Assembly (NCBI GenBank): GCA_026545765.1
Contig: CM048840.1
Span: forward strand, 28,462,765 to 28,526,764
Reading direction: 5' to 3'
Length of the DNA: 64,000 bases
Source: Plantago major
Taxonomy: Eukaryota > Streptophyta > Magnoliopsida > Lamiales > Plantaginaceae
The translations under genes were made by a program, and so were the position numbers. Below the pieces are notes generated by a model, which worked only from the letters and a program-made list of their open reading frames with translations, was not told where the DNA came from and made no database searches. This document shows positions 11,375 through 22,265 of the stretch, piece by piece (position 1 is the stretch's first letter; each line of letters opens with the position of its first letter).

Positions 11375-11626
11375 CTTCCTCCGTCCCGGAACAAGTTCCC
11401 ACTTTGATTTTTTGCAGTCAAATTTTTTTAACTTTGACTACGAATTAATCTTAAACAACAAATGTAAAATGTTCAATTTTTTTATATAATGAAAATTTAG
11501 CCCCTAAAGTTTCATTATATAAAAAATTGAACATTTTACATTTGCGGTTTAAGATTAATTCGTAATCAAAGTTGAAAAATTTTGACTGCAAAAAGTCAAA
11601 GTGGGAAACTTGTTCCGGGACAGAGG
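11375..11626. mobile_element. Stowaway-type MITE with long palindromic arms
   Basis: TA-flanked (11373-11374, 11627-11628). It starts CTTCCTCCGTCCCGGAACAA and ends TTGTTCCGGGACAGAGG. The two halves are near-perfect reverse complements over more than 100 bp each, so the whole 252 bp can fold into one hairpin. Confidence 0.88.
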
Positions 11627-11909
11627 TACATATTAACTAAACAACGGGCCATTATTTTTGCCCTCCATTAATTTAATTAATATGATGTTTGCTTGTGTGA
11701 TAATATGTGAATGTCTAAATAAGAAGTTGATCTTGTAATTGTATTCGTTTGAGATGGGTACGTAGTTATTGTATTATGGTGGAACATTATATGCGCTCTT
11801 TTGTAACGATATTTCCCTGGCGAGTGATAACTTTTTTCTCCGTTTTATTAAGAAACATGATTACTCAAGCTGCAGAGTTTAGCTATGTAGCAATATGTGT
11901 ATGACACGA

Positions 11910-12286
11910 TGATGTAACGCTGGGATTTTCCGATCCATCACGAACTATCAAAAGTGGCTAGAGTTCGCCAAGCAAATCCAGTCCGGTAGAATATTAGTAT
12001 TTCTTTATTAATTATATATAATACATTTAGGATATTCTTTAGAAGCCAAGATCTAGGAGAATCATCAAAGGCTAGATTTTCTCTAAGAGATAAGGCAAGT
12101 GGATTAGTTAGGATCTTTTATTTATTTCTGCATATCTTTTCGTTATCTTTTATTTCCATTAGAGTTCTGTACCACTGCCTAGAAATACTTGTCAGGTAGA
12201 CAGTATTCCACCGAATTTACCGCTTTGTGTGCACCGGTTAGACGACCGTTTAACTGTGAATCAACCCTAGAAATAGGTGAAACTGT
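11910..12286 (+). repeat. 5' LTR of the gypsy-derived element
   Basis: Starts TGATGTAACGCTGGGATTTT and shares CGATCCATCACGAACTATCA with the 3' LTR. Relative to the 3' LTR it lacks about 50 bp near 12208 and has an extra segment near 12100-12160. Its last 40-50 bp also seem to be missing, so the end coordinate is approximate and I could not place a primer-binding site. Confidence 0.75.
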
Positions 12287-12374
12287 GCCAAGATCTCTTG
12301 GAGGCCCCCAAATCCGGACGAATTTCTCAGTAGTTCATACCACGAACTACCAGTTGGAACCAACGTTCCAAAAC

Positions 12375-13258
12375 ATGGCTTCAGAGCAGGTCGATTTCAT
12401 GGGAACTGAAACACATCCGCTGCAAAACTCTATCAAAGGCCGAATCAAGGAGATGGAGGCGGCTATTCGGGAAATCCGAGCAAAGCTCATCCATTTGAAG
12501 GCGGACTGCAAAGAAGAGAAGGAGATGGGCCGACGAGAGGAAGAGGAGGGAAGACAGGGAGAGACGGAGCAAGGGGGAGAGGGGAAGACGGTGGACGAAG
12601 AGAAGAAAGGAGAAGATCTTGAATCTCCAGATTCAAAATTAGTCTTGGCGAAGGAATTGGAAGGAGTTTTGGAAGAGGAAGGGAACGATGGGATGGAGGA
12701 AGATGAAAGGGAGGGCCAAGTCGACGCCGACATCGAAGCCTTGGAGCCCTCGATCAACTTTAATGGCGGAAAGGGAAGCAGAGGTCAGTCAAAGAAGAAG
12801 GACCATGGGGATGGGTTAGACAGGGGCCAATCAGACCAAGATTTCCAGTCGAACCAGGCGATCTAGGAGAACAGGGCGAACCAGCAGACGAAGAGAGTGG
12901 AATCGGCGCGTGGAGCGTGAAGGAAGGAAGCCGTGGGCGCATGCATTACACGCGCCAGCTGACTGTCACCAGGGACGGGCCAAAACGGCGCGTGGAGTGT
13001 GTGAGGGCGCATGGGACCGAGGATTGGCGCGTGAAGGCGAGCAGGGAAGGGCAAATGACGTCTGGCAGCTCTGGAGAAGGTTTTGAAGTGAGAGGAGTGA
13101 ATAGGCTGCTTCAAGGGCGAGGAGGAGTCAAGGTTGAGGAAATTCAATTTTCGATGAATGAAAGATTTGCCGAAGATATTGGGGCGGGTCGTTGGGGGCA
13201 AGGAATCCGGGGCAGAAGGGAGGATCCATCGGTGACATGGATTCGGGAGAGCTATTGA
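12375..13258 (+). pseudogene. Gag-like protein of the gypsy-derived element
   Basis: The open frame from the ATG at 12375 to 12866 starts MASEQVDFMGTETHPLQNS, then has a short coiled-coil-like helix (KEMEAAIREIRAKLIHLKAD) and a long Glu/Lys/Gly-rich acidic region. A stop at 12864 and a change of frame separate it from a further Arg/Gly-rich frame (12917-13258). The position directly after the 5' LTR and the heptad-like N-terminus fit the poorly conserved plant Ty3/gypsy Gag. No zinc knuckle remains. The role is inferred from position more than from sequence. Confidence 0.55.
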
Positions 13259-13318
13259 ATCGACAAGGCTTGGTCGATGGCATACTGGTGTCGGGAAGCC
13301 CTAGTGGAGAGAGAGGTA

Positions 13319-13791
13319 AGAAAAGATGCCGACATCAGGGGATTAACTTCATTGGTGGAGGACCGGTTATGGATTTTTTCGACGAGATCCATCCCTTAAG
13401 GTTCACAGGAATGATCGGGGGTCATCTGGCATCTATTGTTAACTCCGGTTCATGTTAGAACTTTATTCCCTAAAGCTTTGCAAGACGATATGGGTTTGCC
13501 CAGGAGTCGACATTAGTAGGATTGGAACTAATAACCGCCAGCGGACATCAAATGAAGTCTGACTTTATCTGTCCCTATTTGTCGATCTGTTTTCAAGGCA
13601 TATCCTTCCGAGCTTCTCTGTATGAGCTCGAGTGTGGGGAATTAAAGGAAGACGTTGTGTTGGGGTTGCTATGGTTAGCTTTCATTGGGCACGTGACTCT
13701 GGATTGTGCTCGACAAACCATGTGCGTGATACTGGAAGGAAACCCGTATGTGCTGCAAGACGACCTGGCGGACATTGGGTTAATCAAAGAG
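13319..13791 (+). pseudogene. Retroviral-type aspartic protease remnant
   Basis: The degraded active-site region lies at about 13425-13500 (reading ASIVNSGSC, then stops), where the family has a DSGATHNF-type motif. From 13522 an open frame runs to the CACTA boundary. It contains SFRASLYELECGELKEDVVL and GLLWLAFIGHVTLDCARQTM, matching the second conserved part of plant Ty3/gypsy proteases (DVVLGMDWL...). The catalytic Asp is not preserved (an Asn in its place), and stops interrupt the region. Confidence 0.65.
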
Positions 13792-14956
13792 CATTACAAG
13801 AAATCTTGCAAATAGGGACGCAATTTATATCCGTCGCTAAATAGCGACGAATTATTCGTCGTTAAATTAGAGACGGATAAATCTATCCGTCTCTAAGTAT
13901 GTTGACCAAAAAAAAAAAAAAAAAAAAAAAAATAGTAAATTTAACGACCGATAAATCTATCCGTCGCTATAAATATATCTGTCGCTAAATTTCGCAGAAA
14001 CCCTAATATATAACCCTTCCTCTTCCCCCCATCACTCACAATTACTTCTCCATCCTCCCACCACTCTACCACCACCACCCACCACCCTTCCACTCCACTC
14101 CACCACCACCACCACTCGCCTTCCACCAGATCTACCCACCACCACCACCCTTCCACCACTATGCCACACACCACCACCAGATCCACCACCATCCTCCACC
14201 GGACCACCACCATCACTACTGTCCACTGCCCTCCCACCACCCAACTCCACCTCCCTTCCACCGCCACCCACTCCACCTCCCTTCCACCGTCACACCACCA
14301 TCCCCACCAACCTCACACCACCATCGGCCCAGATCCACCACCACTGCCCAGATCCACCATCAAGATCCGATCAAGATCTTCGCAAGCTCGGTCAAGATCC
14401 GTCTAGATCCGATCACCGATCCAATTTAGTCCAGATCCGATTTACTTTAATTCTTATAATTCTATAATTTTGAATATTGTATTATTAAATAGTGTATAAA
14501 ATTATCGATTTATTGTATATCCGTATTGAATATTGTATAAAAATGTCGATTTATTGTATCATTGTCGGTTTATCCGTATTGAATAAAATTGTCGGTTTAT
14601 CCGTATTGAATATTCGTATAAAATTGTTGGTTTATCCGTATAAAATTGTCGGTTTATCCGTATTATAATTAAAAAAACAAAAAAAACACCTATTTAGCGA
14701 CGGATACTAAATAGCCCAGAATTTTAGTTTAAAAAAAAAGAGAAAATCAGCTTTTTAGAGACGGATAAAAGGTCAACACTCTATTCGTCGCTAAATCCGT
14801 GACTATTTAGCGACGGATAGGTTATCCGTCGTTAGAAGCTTTGTGACGAAGCCCAAGGAGACGGGTTTATTATCCGTCGCTACGGATTTAACGACGGATC
14901 GCTACATGTGTAGCGACGAATTAATCCGTCGCTAAATGTCGGGTTTTTTTGTAGTG
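13792..14956. mobile_element. Non-autonomous CACTA element nested in the gypsy element
   Basis: The left end is CATTACAAGAAATC (one substitution from CACTACAAG) and the right end TTTTTTGTAGTG. The duplication GAG is exact (13789-13791, 14957-14959). Both ends carry GCGACGGAT/ATCCGTCGC subterminal motifs like those of the large CACTA element, so the same TNPA-type protein could have bound both. No transposase is encoded. The middle has an A-run, a CCCTAATATATAACCC leader-like string and a CCA-rich block (14050-14330). Confidence 0.9.
14050..14406 (+). repeat. CCA-rich low-complexity block in the small CACTA element
   Basis: The strand is strongly pyrimidine- and C-rich, with CCACCACCAC runs followed by AGATCCGATCAAGATC-type repeats. 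An 81-codon Thr/Pro/His/Ser-rich frame (14161-14406) is present, but this composition follows from the repeat. It could be a captured 5'-UTR/exon; nothing more can be said. Confidence 0.5.
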
Positions 14957-15269
14957 GAGAGAGGGCCACCCTGCAATACCATTGGCTAGGTGTCGTGTCC
15001 CGGAATGTTGCGACAATGCACCGTTCTTTCCACCAGCAACAATACCGGTCATGCCAGCAATGCCCATGCTTTATGCACCTGTTCTGGAAATGCGTGTGCA
15101 TTCCATGGAGATTGCTGAGATCCCGAGTGACGAGGAAGGAGGAGCCGCATCAAGGCGCACCCAAGTAGGAGCGAGAGGATGGCACGCGGACGAAGGGGCT
15201 ACGAATTCCAAGAGGAGACGCCGCTCGAATGAGCCTTGGGGACAATGCTCGTCTTTAGGGGGGCGGTAG
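14957..15269 (+). pseudogene. Remnant of the pol C-terminus and polypurine tract
   Basis: Between the nested CACTA and the 3' LTR lies about 310 bp of degraded coding sequence. Near 15230-15269 one frame reads SLGDNARL, stop, GGGSDG, similar to the LEDK...GGGND end of plant gypsy polyproteins. The G-rich run AGGGGGGCGG just before 15270 is in the right place for the polypurine tract. Frames are broken. Confidence 0.45.
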
Positions 15270-15695
15270 TGATGGAACGTTGGGCTTTGCCGATCCATCA
15301 CGAACTATCAAAAGTGGCTAGAGTTCGCCAGGCAAGCCCAGTCTGGTGGAATATTAGTATTTTTTTATTAATTAGGTACGTATAATATATTTAGTATATT
15401 CTTTAGAAGCCTAAAATCTAAGAGAATCAGGCAATTGCTAGATTTTCTCTAATAGATAAGGCAAGTAGATTTCATTAGAGTTTTGTACTTCCTGGAATAC
15501 TTGTCAGGTACACAGTATAAATATTACCTTAGGGTTAACCCTAACTTTTATCAATCACAAAAAATATTTCAACCGAATTTACCGCTTTGCGTGCACCGGT
15601 TAGACGATCTTTTAATTGTGAATCAACCTTAGAAATAGGTGAAACTGATCATCAATCAACCCTAGAAATAGGTGAACTGATTATCAAAGTCAACA
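15270..15695 (+). repeat. 3' LTR of the gypsy-derived element
   Basis: Starts TGATGGAACGTTGGGCTTTG and ends TCAAAGTCAACA, followed by the CACGA duplication. A TATAAATATT box-like string is at about 15516-15526. A short segment near the end (AATCAACC...GAAATAGGTGAA) is duplicated. Confidence 0.8.
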
Positions 15696-15700
15696 CACGA

Positions 15701-17608
15701 TGAAGCCAAATTCGTAAATTAATTAGATCATCAAAGTCATAGTATAATATAACTAGTACAATCTTTAGCTTAACAAAAATAGCGGTTGGCAAGACTAGGT
15801 TTTCAGAATCTTAAACACATCTCAGCTTTTGTTTTATTAATTAGATAAGTAGTGCATTTTTTATGACCTTGTCCAGCTGTGGGTTGGAGTCGTTAGACCA
15901 ATATCTCGTCAAGCCGATATCCATTAATTAATATTTTGAAAGGAACAAACAAGAATCAGATTGAAAAAAATTCTATGTTTCTTGCGCAATGAGACATGAT
16001 TTGTGAAAGATAAACTAAAAAATGGATGAAATTCTATGTGGCTTGCTAGGACATGGAAATGTACGTTATTTTGATGAAGTAAGTGAAAATGAAAAATGAT
16101 AGAATATAACAATACGCGAGTATACGAATAAAAAGAGTACGTATTTTTTCACCCAACCATATATGATCGATCATCAGAATCAGTGAGCCGTTTTCACTCC
16201 TAATTCGTTCATTATGAACTCTGTTAGCTTTAAAAGATGAATAGTGGTGATCAGCATTTGTAGGTGCATGAAATTGACAGTGAGAGACTTTTAAGACAAG
16301 TCTTGTTTGACTCATTCAGAGTATATCGTAATCAATTTTAAACTCAACTTGAGTCGAATATTGGAAACGTGAGTAGTTGAGTTTTAATGTTTTTCTTCTA
16401 TCTAGCAATTTAACTTCTTCCGATCAATCGTAATCAATTTTGACCATAAATTACTCTTAAAATATACTTATTTAATAGTACTTAATAACTCAATTGTATT
16501 TTGGAATTTGAATATATTAACTAAATTGTTGCCAATTAGTTGTCAGTTGAAATAGAAACACAATTTCTCCACAAAACTCATGAATTATAATTGAGTTTTC
16601 TCACTGAAGTGGAAAATGCATGCATGCATCAACAAAATATGTAAATGTTTCACTTTGGCCAACATGATCTCACCGAACAAGTATTAACCCATCAAAATAA
16701 AACTTAAGTACTTAAAGTCTTACACTAAACTTATATAAGAATGGGGACACTTTTTTGGGGAAGAAAACCAAAGAAGATGAGTATGTAATAAAAAAAGCCA
16801 TCTCGGTCTGCATCGTAATTAGATACTTTTATAACAATCTTTTAGAATTATTACTAGCATTTAGCAACTTATATTAAGTAGTCAATTACATTATTGATGA
16901 AATTGTATAACCATGATATCTAAGGGTGGATTCAAAAATATTATTTTTTGTTTCACTCAGTGGATTAAGAATAATTAGCCAATCTCTTACTAAAATTGAA
17001 AATAGTATGGAGTATGTAATATGCTATGATAAAAAGTCAAATGATAGCATGTGAGTAAATAAGTCAAAGAAAATTCCCAAATAATCATAGATATGGAAAA
17101 AAAAAAAAGAAGTTAAAGGGAAAGTGGAGGTAGTAATAAGAAAATAGAATTGCTAGAAGAGATATTAAAAAAAAAAAAAGGAAGGAGAAGAAAAATGTGA
17201 TGAACGAGAGGAGAAAGAAGGCAGGGAGAAATTGTGAAAATATAAAGGCAAAAAAAAAAAGAATAAGATAAGAAATAGACGGAAATTAGTAAGATAAATT
17301 TATATGAAAAAGTACAAATAAATTACTTTGAGTTGCAGATGTTAGGTTTCAAACCCGAATTAACGGACTAAATTTGATAACGTTACACTCTCAAAGTGCA
17401 TGTGATATACTTCTCTTTTTTAGTATTTTTTTTTTTTTTTTTTTTTGTGTCTGCTTGAGGGGAGTAACATTTCCACCGATTAACTTGATCAACAAACTTA
17501 CATAAACATAAATAACCGAGATCAAACGCCCGAACAAACCGTTGAGACAAAACCGCTTCGACAAACTACCATCAAAGGTCTCAAACAATTATAAGTTGTA
17601 TGATAGTA
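15701..17608. other. Gene-free AT-rich stretch
   Basis: No recognisable gene. A strongly purine-rich tract covers 17094-17285 (A and G runs with few pyrimidines). Short open frames (62-89 codons) have no domain similarity I can name. Confidence 0.5.
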
Positions 17609-18410
17609 CATCATAAATATAGGACCACTGATACTGCCATGCCAGAGCAGTATTTATGCTGCCAAAGCAATCTAATTAATTTCACCAATTATTATTTTTA
17701 TTAAGTCACTTAATTGCTAAATGCTAAAATTGCAAAGAGGAAAGTTGATCTTTTGCTTAATGATTCAAGGAGGAACTCAGGATCTTTCCTCAAACTTAAT
17801 CCCCATCCAAAATACTCACTTCTTTCGTTCTTAATCAACGTTAAAAGATGGAAAAAAAAAAAAAAAAAGCTCTCTTCATCTTTAGGAGAAGGAATGTACA
17901 TGTGCTTTAGCTGCAGGTCCATCAAAGATTCCAAAGAAATTGGTTTCAAGAAAAGGGAGCTCGTGCAGTTGATGCGAAACTTTATAAATTCGATCAAGTA
18001 GGAAGCAAAAGTACTTCACGAGCAATTGGTACTTTTAGATATGTGAGCAATTGGTCACATATTAGAACAAACTAGGAACATTGGTTTCATCTCTAGTTCT
18101 CTACCATCATGGTAATTGGTACTTTCCGAGTGACTAAAGATAGATCAGAAGAAGTCAATTTTTCATTGCTTCAACAACGAAATTACCAGTTGCAGAGATG
18201 AGATTATGGCAGCCATGGTCTAAAGCTAAATCTTGTCATCTCTATCAGTGGTTTGGAGGGAAAGATGAAAGCATTTAAGTATTATTCCTTTTTACCATTT
18301 CCTATTTAGCAATTTAATAGATTTATTAAAGAAACAATTGGAAAATTAAATAGTTTGATCTGGCAGCATAGAAACTACTTTGGCAGTATCAATGGCCTAA
18401 ATATAGGATG
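17609..18410. mobile_element. TIR element with about 125-bp arms, possible Pack-MULE
   Basis: The left arm (17609-17735) and the reverse complement of the right arm (18285-18410) align through CATCxTAxATxTAGG, GATACTGCCA, ATGCTGCCA and AATTGCTAAAT with moderate divergence. Long TIRs and the lack of transposase suggest a non-autonomous Mutator-like element. The flanks ATGATAGTAC and ATGCAATACC are only partly alike, so a 9-bp duplication is not proven. Confidence 0.55.
17714..18001 (+). other. Unassigned 95-codon open frame inside the TIR element
   Basis: The frame runs from inside the left arm into the unique middle. It encodes a basic Lys/Ser-rich peptide with a poly-Lys run made by an A-homopolymer. 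I do not recognise it. It may be a captured host fragment or chance. There is no start context, splice signal or domain that would support a real gene. Confidence 0.2.
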
Positions 18411-18911
18411 CAATACCTTAACACCTTGCTCGGTGTCTTGCACGAAATTGAGAGTTATAAATCTGACTTCAAGATAAAACACGCGTGTCAATTACAACTT
18501 CTCATCATATAGATACCTCTCGACTCCCGTATATTAGCTTGATTTGCTGAACTTTAATTAACTATTTCCTTCAATTTAGAGTTAGTCTGTCAGTTGAATT
18601 AAAATAGTTAGTTCTCTTCACATGTTCAATTGTTTGCATCTCAAAAATTTCAATAGAACAGTTGTAAATGAAGCTCGATCGATTATTGAAATTATAATCT
18701 GGTAGAAATTTACATATGTATCTATTTACTTACGTTGTTCTCTATCTTATTGAACCAGTGAATTACTGGTGTTTGAACTTTTAACAAGTTTGTTAGAATA
18801 TCCCACATCACTTGTGAGTAGATCATGCAAACAACATATAAGGTGGATAACCTTCTTCCCTTAATAAGTCACTAGTTTATCGACGGGTATAGTAAAAAAA
18901 TATTTAAGTAT
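18411..18911. other. Gene-free stretch with LTR-like fragment
   Basis: At about 18790 TGTTAGAATATCCCACATCA starts a segment of about 90 bp matching the one at about 10208. No complete element was found. Confidence 0.35.
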
Positions 18912-19260
18912 ATGAAATGCTACAATATTTACAACAACATTTTTGTAATGCGTCGTACCCTTGCGAGCCGATGTCCAACCCTCTGTGCCAGCGCGGTCAT
19001 GGACTATTATCCAGGTGATATGTTGGCCCACTGTACCAATAAATGTTCGTTCCCGCACTTTATCCCACGCGTGCACGCAACGATAGACTTACCAGTCATC
19101 CACCCTAAGATTACTCCTGAGCATGCATGCTTAAGTCTAAAGCTCTTATGGATAGATTTCTGAAAAGAAAGGTGCACATTGTTGGTATGAGTAGCGTTCT
19201 CGATCCTTTAAGCTCTCTGAAAATTTATCTTAAACTTTGGGACGTTACATTTTTAGTTTG
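18912..19260 (+). repeat. Dispersed repeat R1, partial copy
   Basis: Shares long blocks with 41832-42091 in the same orientation: GCCGATG/GCCGACGCGGT, CAGGTGATATGTTGGCCC, CATCCTAAGATTGCTCC-like, and the tail AGTAGCGTTCTC...CTTTGGGACGTTACAT. It encodes nothing recognisable. A family name cannot be given from sequence alone. Confidence 0.7.
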
Positions 19261-20051
19261 TCTCTGATGGACTCATCATCACACTAATTAAGAACGATAA
19301 ACTTTTTGCATGCGTTTATTCCATACATCACTTTTACCTCGATTATAATTACAAGAGTAGTGACTCTCAATCGTGCCATTGCACAATTTTAATGCATAAT
19401 CAATATTCCTCAAAAGTTTGGCCAATCTTTATCATGATCTATGATAAGTCGCACCTGAGTAATTAATCGTATTAGTATTATAAGCTGAGAAGACCTTTTC
19501 CAATCAAGTCTTTTAAATGGATCGAGGTATATCCAACCCGTTGCGAACCTTAACGGTATCTATTTAAAATAATGGCGTACAGATCGGGTATATACCTCAC
19601 CCGTTCCATGTTACCCACCAACTCATTTGTCAATCTGCCACAGATTATTAAAGCAATCTACCCACCTTGATTTTATTTAAACCACACATCTATAGTGGCC
19701 AGTCTAATTTGTTAACAATACCATCTTCACCCGATCGTACTTCCCTAAAATTAGGGGTATTAAAAAAAGCGCACGCCAAACCATACCATGCAAAATGTCT
19801 GCCTCTTACCCCACGCGCCAATTATTTTCTTTAAAACATTTACAGGTTAATTTTTTCGTAACCTGTTATTCAACCGACGACAGATGAGCTGGTACAACTC
19901 TTCAGTCACCCGACCTCGTCAATATGTAAAAAAGAAAGAGAGTAAATATATGTGTACATCCATAAATTACAATAATAAAAAATTATCTATATTAAATGGC
20001 ATATACAATAAATTCAACAACTAATGATTTGCATGTTTTATTTAATATATA
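19261..20051. other. Gene-free stretch
   Basis: AT-rich, without recognisable gene, TIR element or LTR. Confidence 0.5.
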
Positions 20052-20230
20052 CTTCATTCGTCCCGCAGAACTTCATACATTTGTCATTTTTAGACGTACT
20101 ACAAAACTTCATACATTATTGAAAAAGGAAGGTACTCCACACCCAACCAATAATAATAAATCCTACTCTTGCACTTTTTACCACCTCTTTACAAATTTCC
20201 CACTAAAATTACACATTTTTACCATATTTT
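20052..20230 (-). mobile_element. Stowaway-type MITE, partial
   Basis: After TA the sequence starts CTTCATTCGTCCCGCAGAAC. Its interior matches, in inverted orientation, the elements at 10405 and 42482 (CACACCCAACCAATAATAA, TTACACATTTT). A clear right terminus is not seen; a Stowaway-like end (GGGACAGAGGGA) near 20644-20655 may belong to it or to another element. Confidence 0.5.
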
Positions 20231-20261
20231 AATGTTTTATCACTTACTACTTAGTTTTTTT

Positions 20262-20402
20262 TATTTAAACATTTATATTGTTTTTTATTTGAAGTTTTTA
20301 ACTAATTATGTATTTAATTTTATCTATTTTCACCCGTTTATCCGCCCCTTGTTATCACCAGACCGCCATGGGTTGAAAAACTATTATACCTGTCCCAGTT
20401 GT
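20262..20402 (+). repeat. Dispersed repeat R2, copy 1
   Basis: Similar to 22266-22425 over about 140 bp. Shared strings include TTTAAACATTTAT, TCGCCCC/CCGCCCC, TTATCACC, GACC and TTGTAAAACTATT-like segments. Function unknown. Confidence 0.6.
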
Positions 20403-21161
20403 TATTATAGCCGATAGCCTATAGTACTGGGTCGGTTTAGTTCTTGTGTAAAAACAACTTACGCCCCTCCATAAAACGATATGGGATTGCAATACTTTCC
20501 ATTCCAACACTTTTCCATTTTTATCATTTCTGTCTCTTACCTCTTATACTTTCTCCATTATTTATCATTTATCTCTTCCACAACAAACAACAAACTATAG
20601 ACTTTCTTAACAATAGTGTCAAAAATAAGTGAGACACGTTTAACGGGACAGAGGGATTATATGTAAAAAGATTAAAAATGAGAAAAAATTTAATACGTAA
20701 CAACTTGTAATCTAGTGTCAAAGTCTAATTTTAGAGGAATGTATGCATATTGCATATTATATGTATGGAACAATTACATATACCTCCCCTATTAGATTCC
20801 CTCTACTAATCTGGATACCATTAGTCAAACAATTACATCCAGGTTCATTAATCTGTTTTTGGGTTGACTAACTGATAAGCTGAATCAACTTATTCACAAA
20901 CCAAACATTCCCTTAGCCAATTCATTTGGAGTACCATTTCAATTCTAAACAAAATAAATTAAAAATACAAAGGGTTTGGTCCGTTTTTAGTGAATTGAAA
21001 CTGAACTTGTCGAGCTTCAGGTGGTTACAGACTTACAATATATTCCGGGACCAACCATTCGCGCATGATTCTAGAGGTGGCTCCCACGGTCCATACAGTA
21101 GCACTTTGCCCCGTATGACACTTATTTCCGGCAATCCCGATAGCCCCGCTATGATACCACC
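20403..21161. other. Gene-free stretch
   Basis: No gene. The part from about 21030 to 21147 may be the internal region of the short LTR element whose LTR is at 21162-21396 (read on the minus strand). Confidence 0.4.
21148..21159 (-). promoter_or_regulatory. Retroelement primer-binding site (initiator tRNA-Met type)
   Basis: On the minus strand this reads TGGTATCATAGC, one mismatch from TGGTATCAGAGC, the common plant primer-binding site. It lies two bases from the putative LTR end TTACA, as expected. Confidence 0.6.
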
Positions 21162-21396
21162 TGTAACGACCACTGGGGTCAGACCCGTCCATCGATCGGC
21201 AATGTTACTCATGACTGTCGTACACACGTCTCGTTGGTAGGATATTGTCTGCTTTGGGCCTGAACCCGTACGGATTTGCTTTTGGAATCACCCAAAAGGC
21301 CTCATAAAATAGGAGAGTGGTGGTCTACATATATATACCCTTCACCCCTTTCACTCTAAACCGATGTTGGATGTTGGGTATTACAACAACTCAACA
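21162..21396 (-). repeat. Short LTR (TRIM-like or truncated LTR element), minus strand
   Basis: On the minus strand the segment begins TGTTGAGTTGTTGTAATACC and ends GGTCGTTACA, giving TG...CA ends over 235 bp. A TATATATA box is at about 21330-21340. The primer-binding site follows at 21148-21159. No second LTR is seen at lower coordinates, so this is a 5' LTR plus a short internal stretch. Confidence 0.6.
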
Positions 21397-22265
21397 ATAG
21401 TCTAATTATAATGAAGGTGCGTGCAAGAAGGGAAACTGCCCTACTATCTGCTTCTTCCCCGATCACAATCTTGTCGGAATATAACCGAACAGATAAAATT
21501 CCTTTCTTGCAATAATATTTCAATTGGTTATGTTGTAGTTAGGAATTTCGAATATTGGTGAATGGGTTTGTAGCATATGGAGAAACTATTTTGATTTGGG
21601 GATGGTGGAGTTTTTGTAGATTGGTGGAGTTGTCATTAGGGATTCCGTATCGATTTAGTGTGCATTAGATTTGGATTCAAGAATTGAACTCGAGACAGAG
21701 TTTGGTTGATGCTGGGATTCGATTTTGAAAACCAGGGACATAATTCAATGTTTTATGAACTTGAAAACTTTGCCTTTTCAGAATTAGAGTTGTATGAGGG
21801 ACTTGGATTGCAAAATCAGTTTCTTTCAATTTGGCCAATAAATAGTTTGTGACTTTGCAAATAAGTCCAGAAAAAATTTAAAAACCTGAAATTAAATTCA
21901 CGACTATATGTATACATCAATGGTTCCACTTAATGGCTCCGTACTTTATGTATATATCAAGGGCTTCCAATATAAACATTAAACTCTGCCTTTTTTCCCC
22001 TCAGGTTTGGAGATTGATGTTCATGTGTCGGGATTAGTTTAGACGTTGGACGTGTGTTGGCTCCTCATTTAATTTCATAAATTAATTTTAAAATAAAACG
22101 ATTCAAAATTACTTAAGAGGACACATGTCACATCCAGATTAATCTGGAAGAGAATAAAACGTGGAAATATGAGAGTGGACACGTGTCTAGATAATATAGG
22201 TCAGTCTCTAGATAAATTATTTAGAGATCGTCTCTCAGGAGACTTACTCATAAATAAATGGCTAG
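21397..22265. other. Gene-free stretch
   Basis: AT-rich DNA without recognisable gene or element ends. Confidence 0.45.

Larger units (their letters stand above)
11910..15695 (+). mobile_element. Deleted Ty3/gypsy-derived LTR element
   Basis: Two related long terminal repeats start TGATG(T/G)AACG at 11910 and 15270. The 5-bp duplication CACGA flanks the whole (11905-11909 and 15696-15700). Inside, in plus orientation, are a gag-like frame, a protease remnant and a scrap of the pol C-terminus. Reverse transcriptase, RNase H and most of integrase are absent. A 1,165-bp CACTA element (13792-14956) sits at the junction between protease and pol tail. The LTRs have diverged by substitutions and indels, so the insertion is not recent. 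Confidence 0.85.

Noticed and set aside
12347-12757. Ser/Pro-rich open frame on the minus strand opposite the gypsy gag
   Set aside because: It is the complement of a Glu/Lys-rich coding region; low complexity with no domain.
14032-14276. Gly/Val/Trp-rich open frames on the minus strand
   Set aside because: Produced by the CCA-rich block on the other strand; not a gene.
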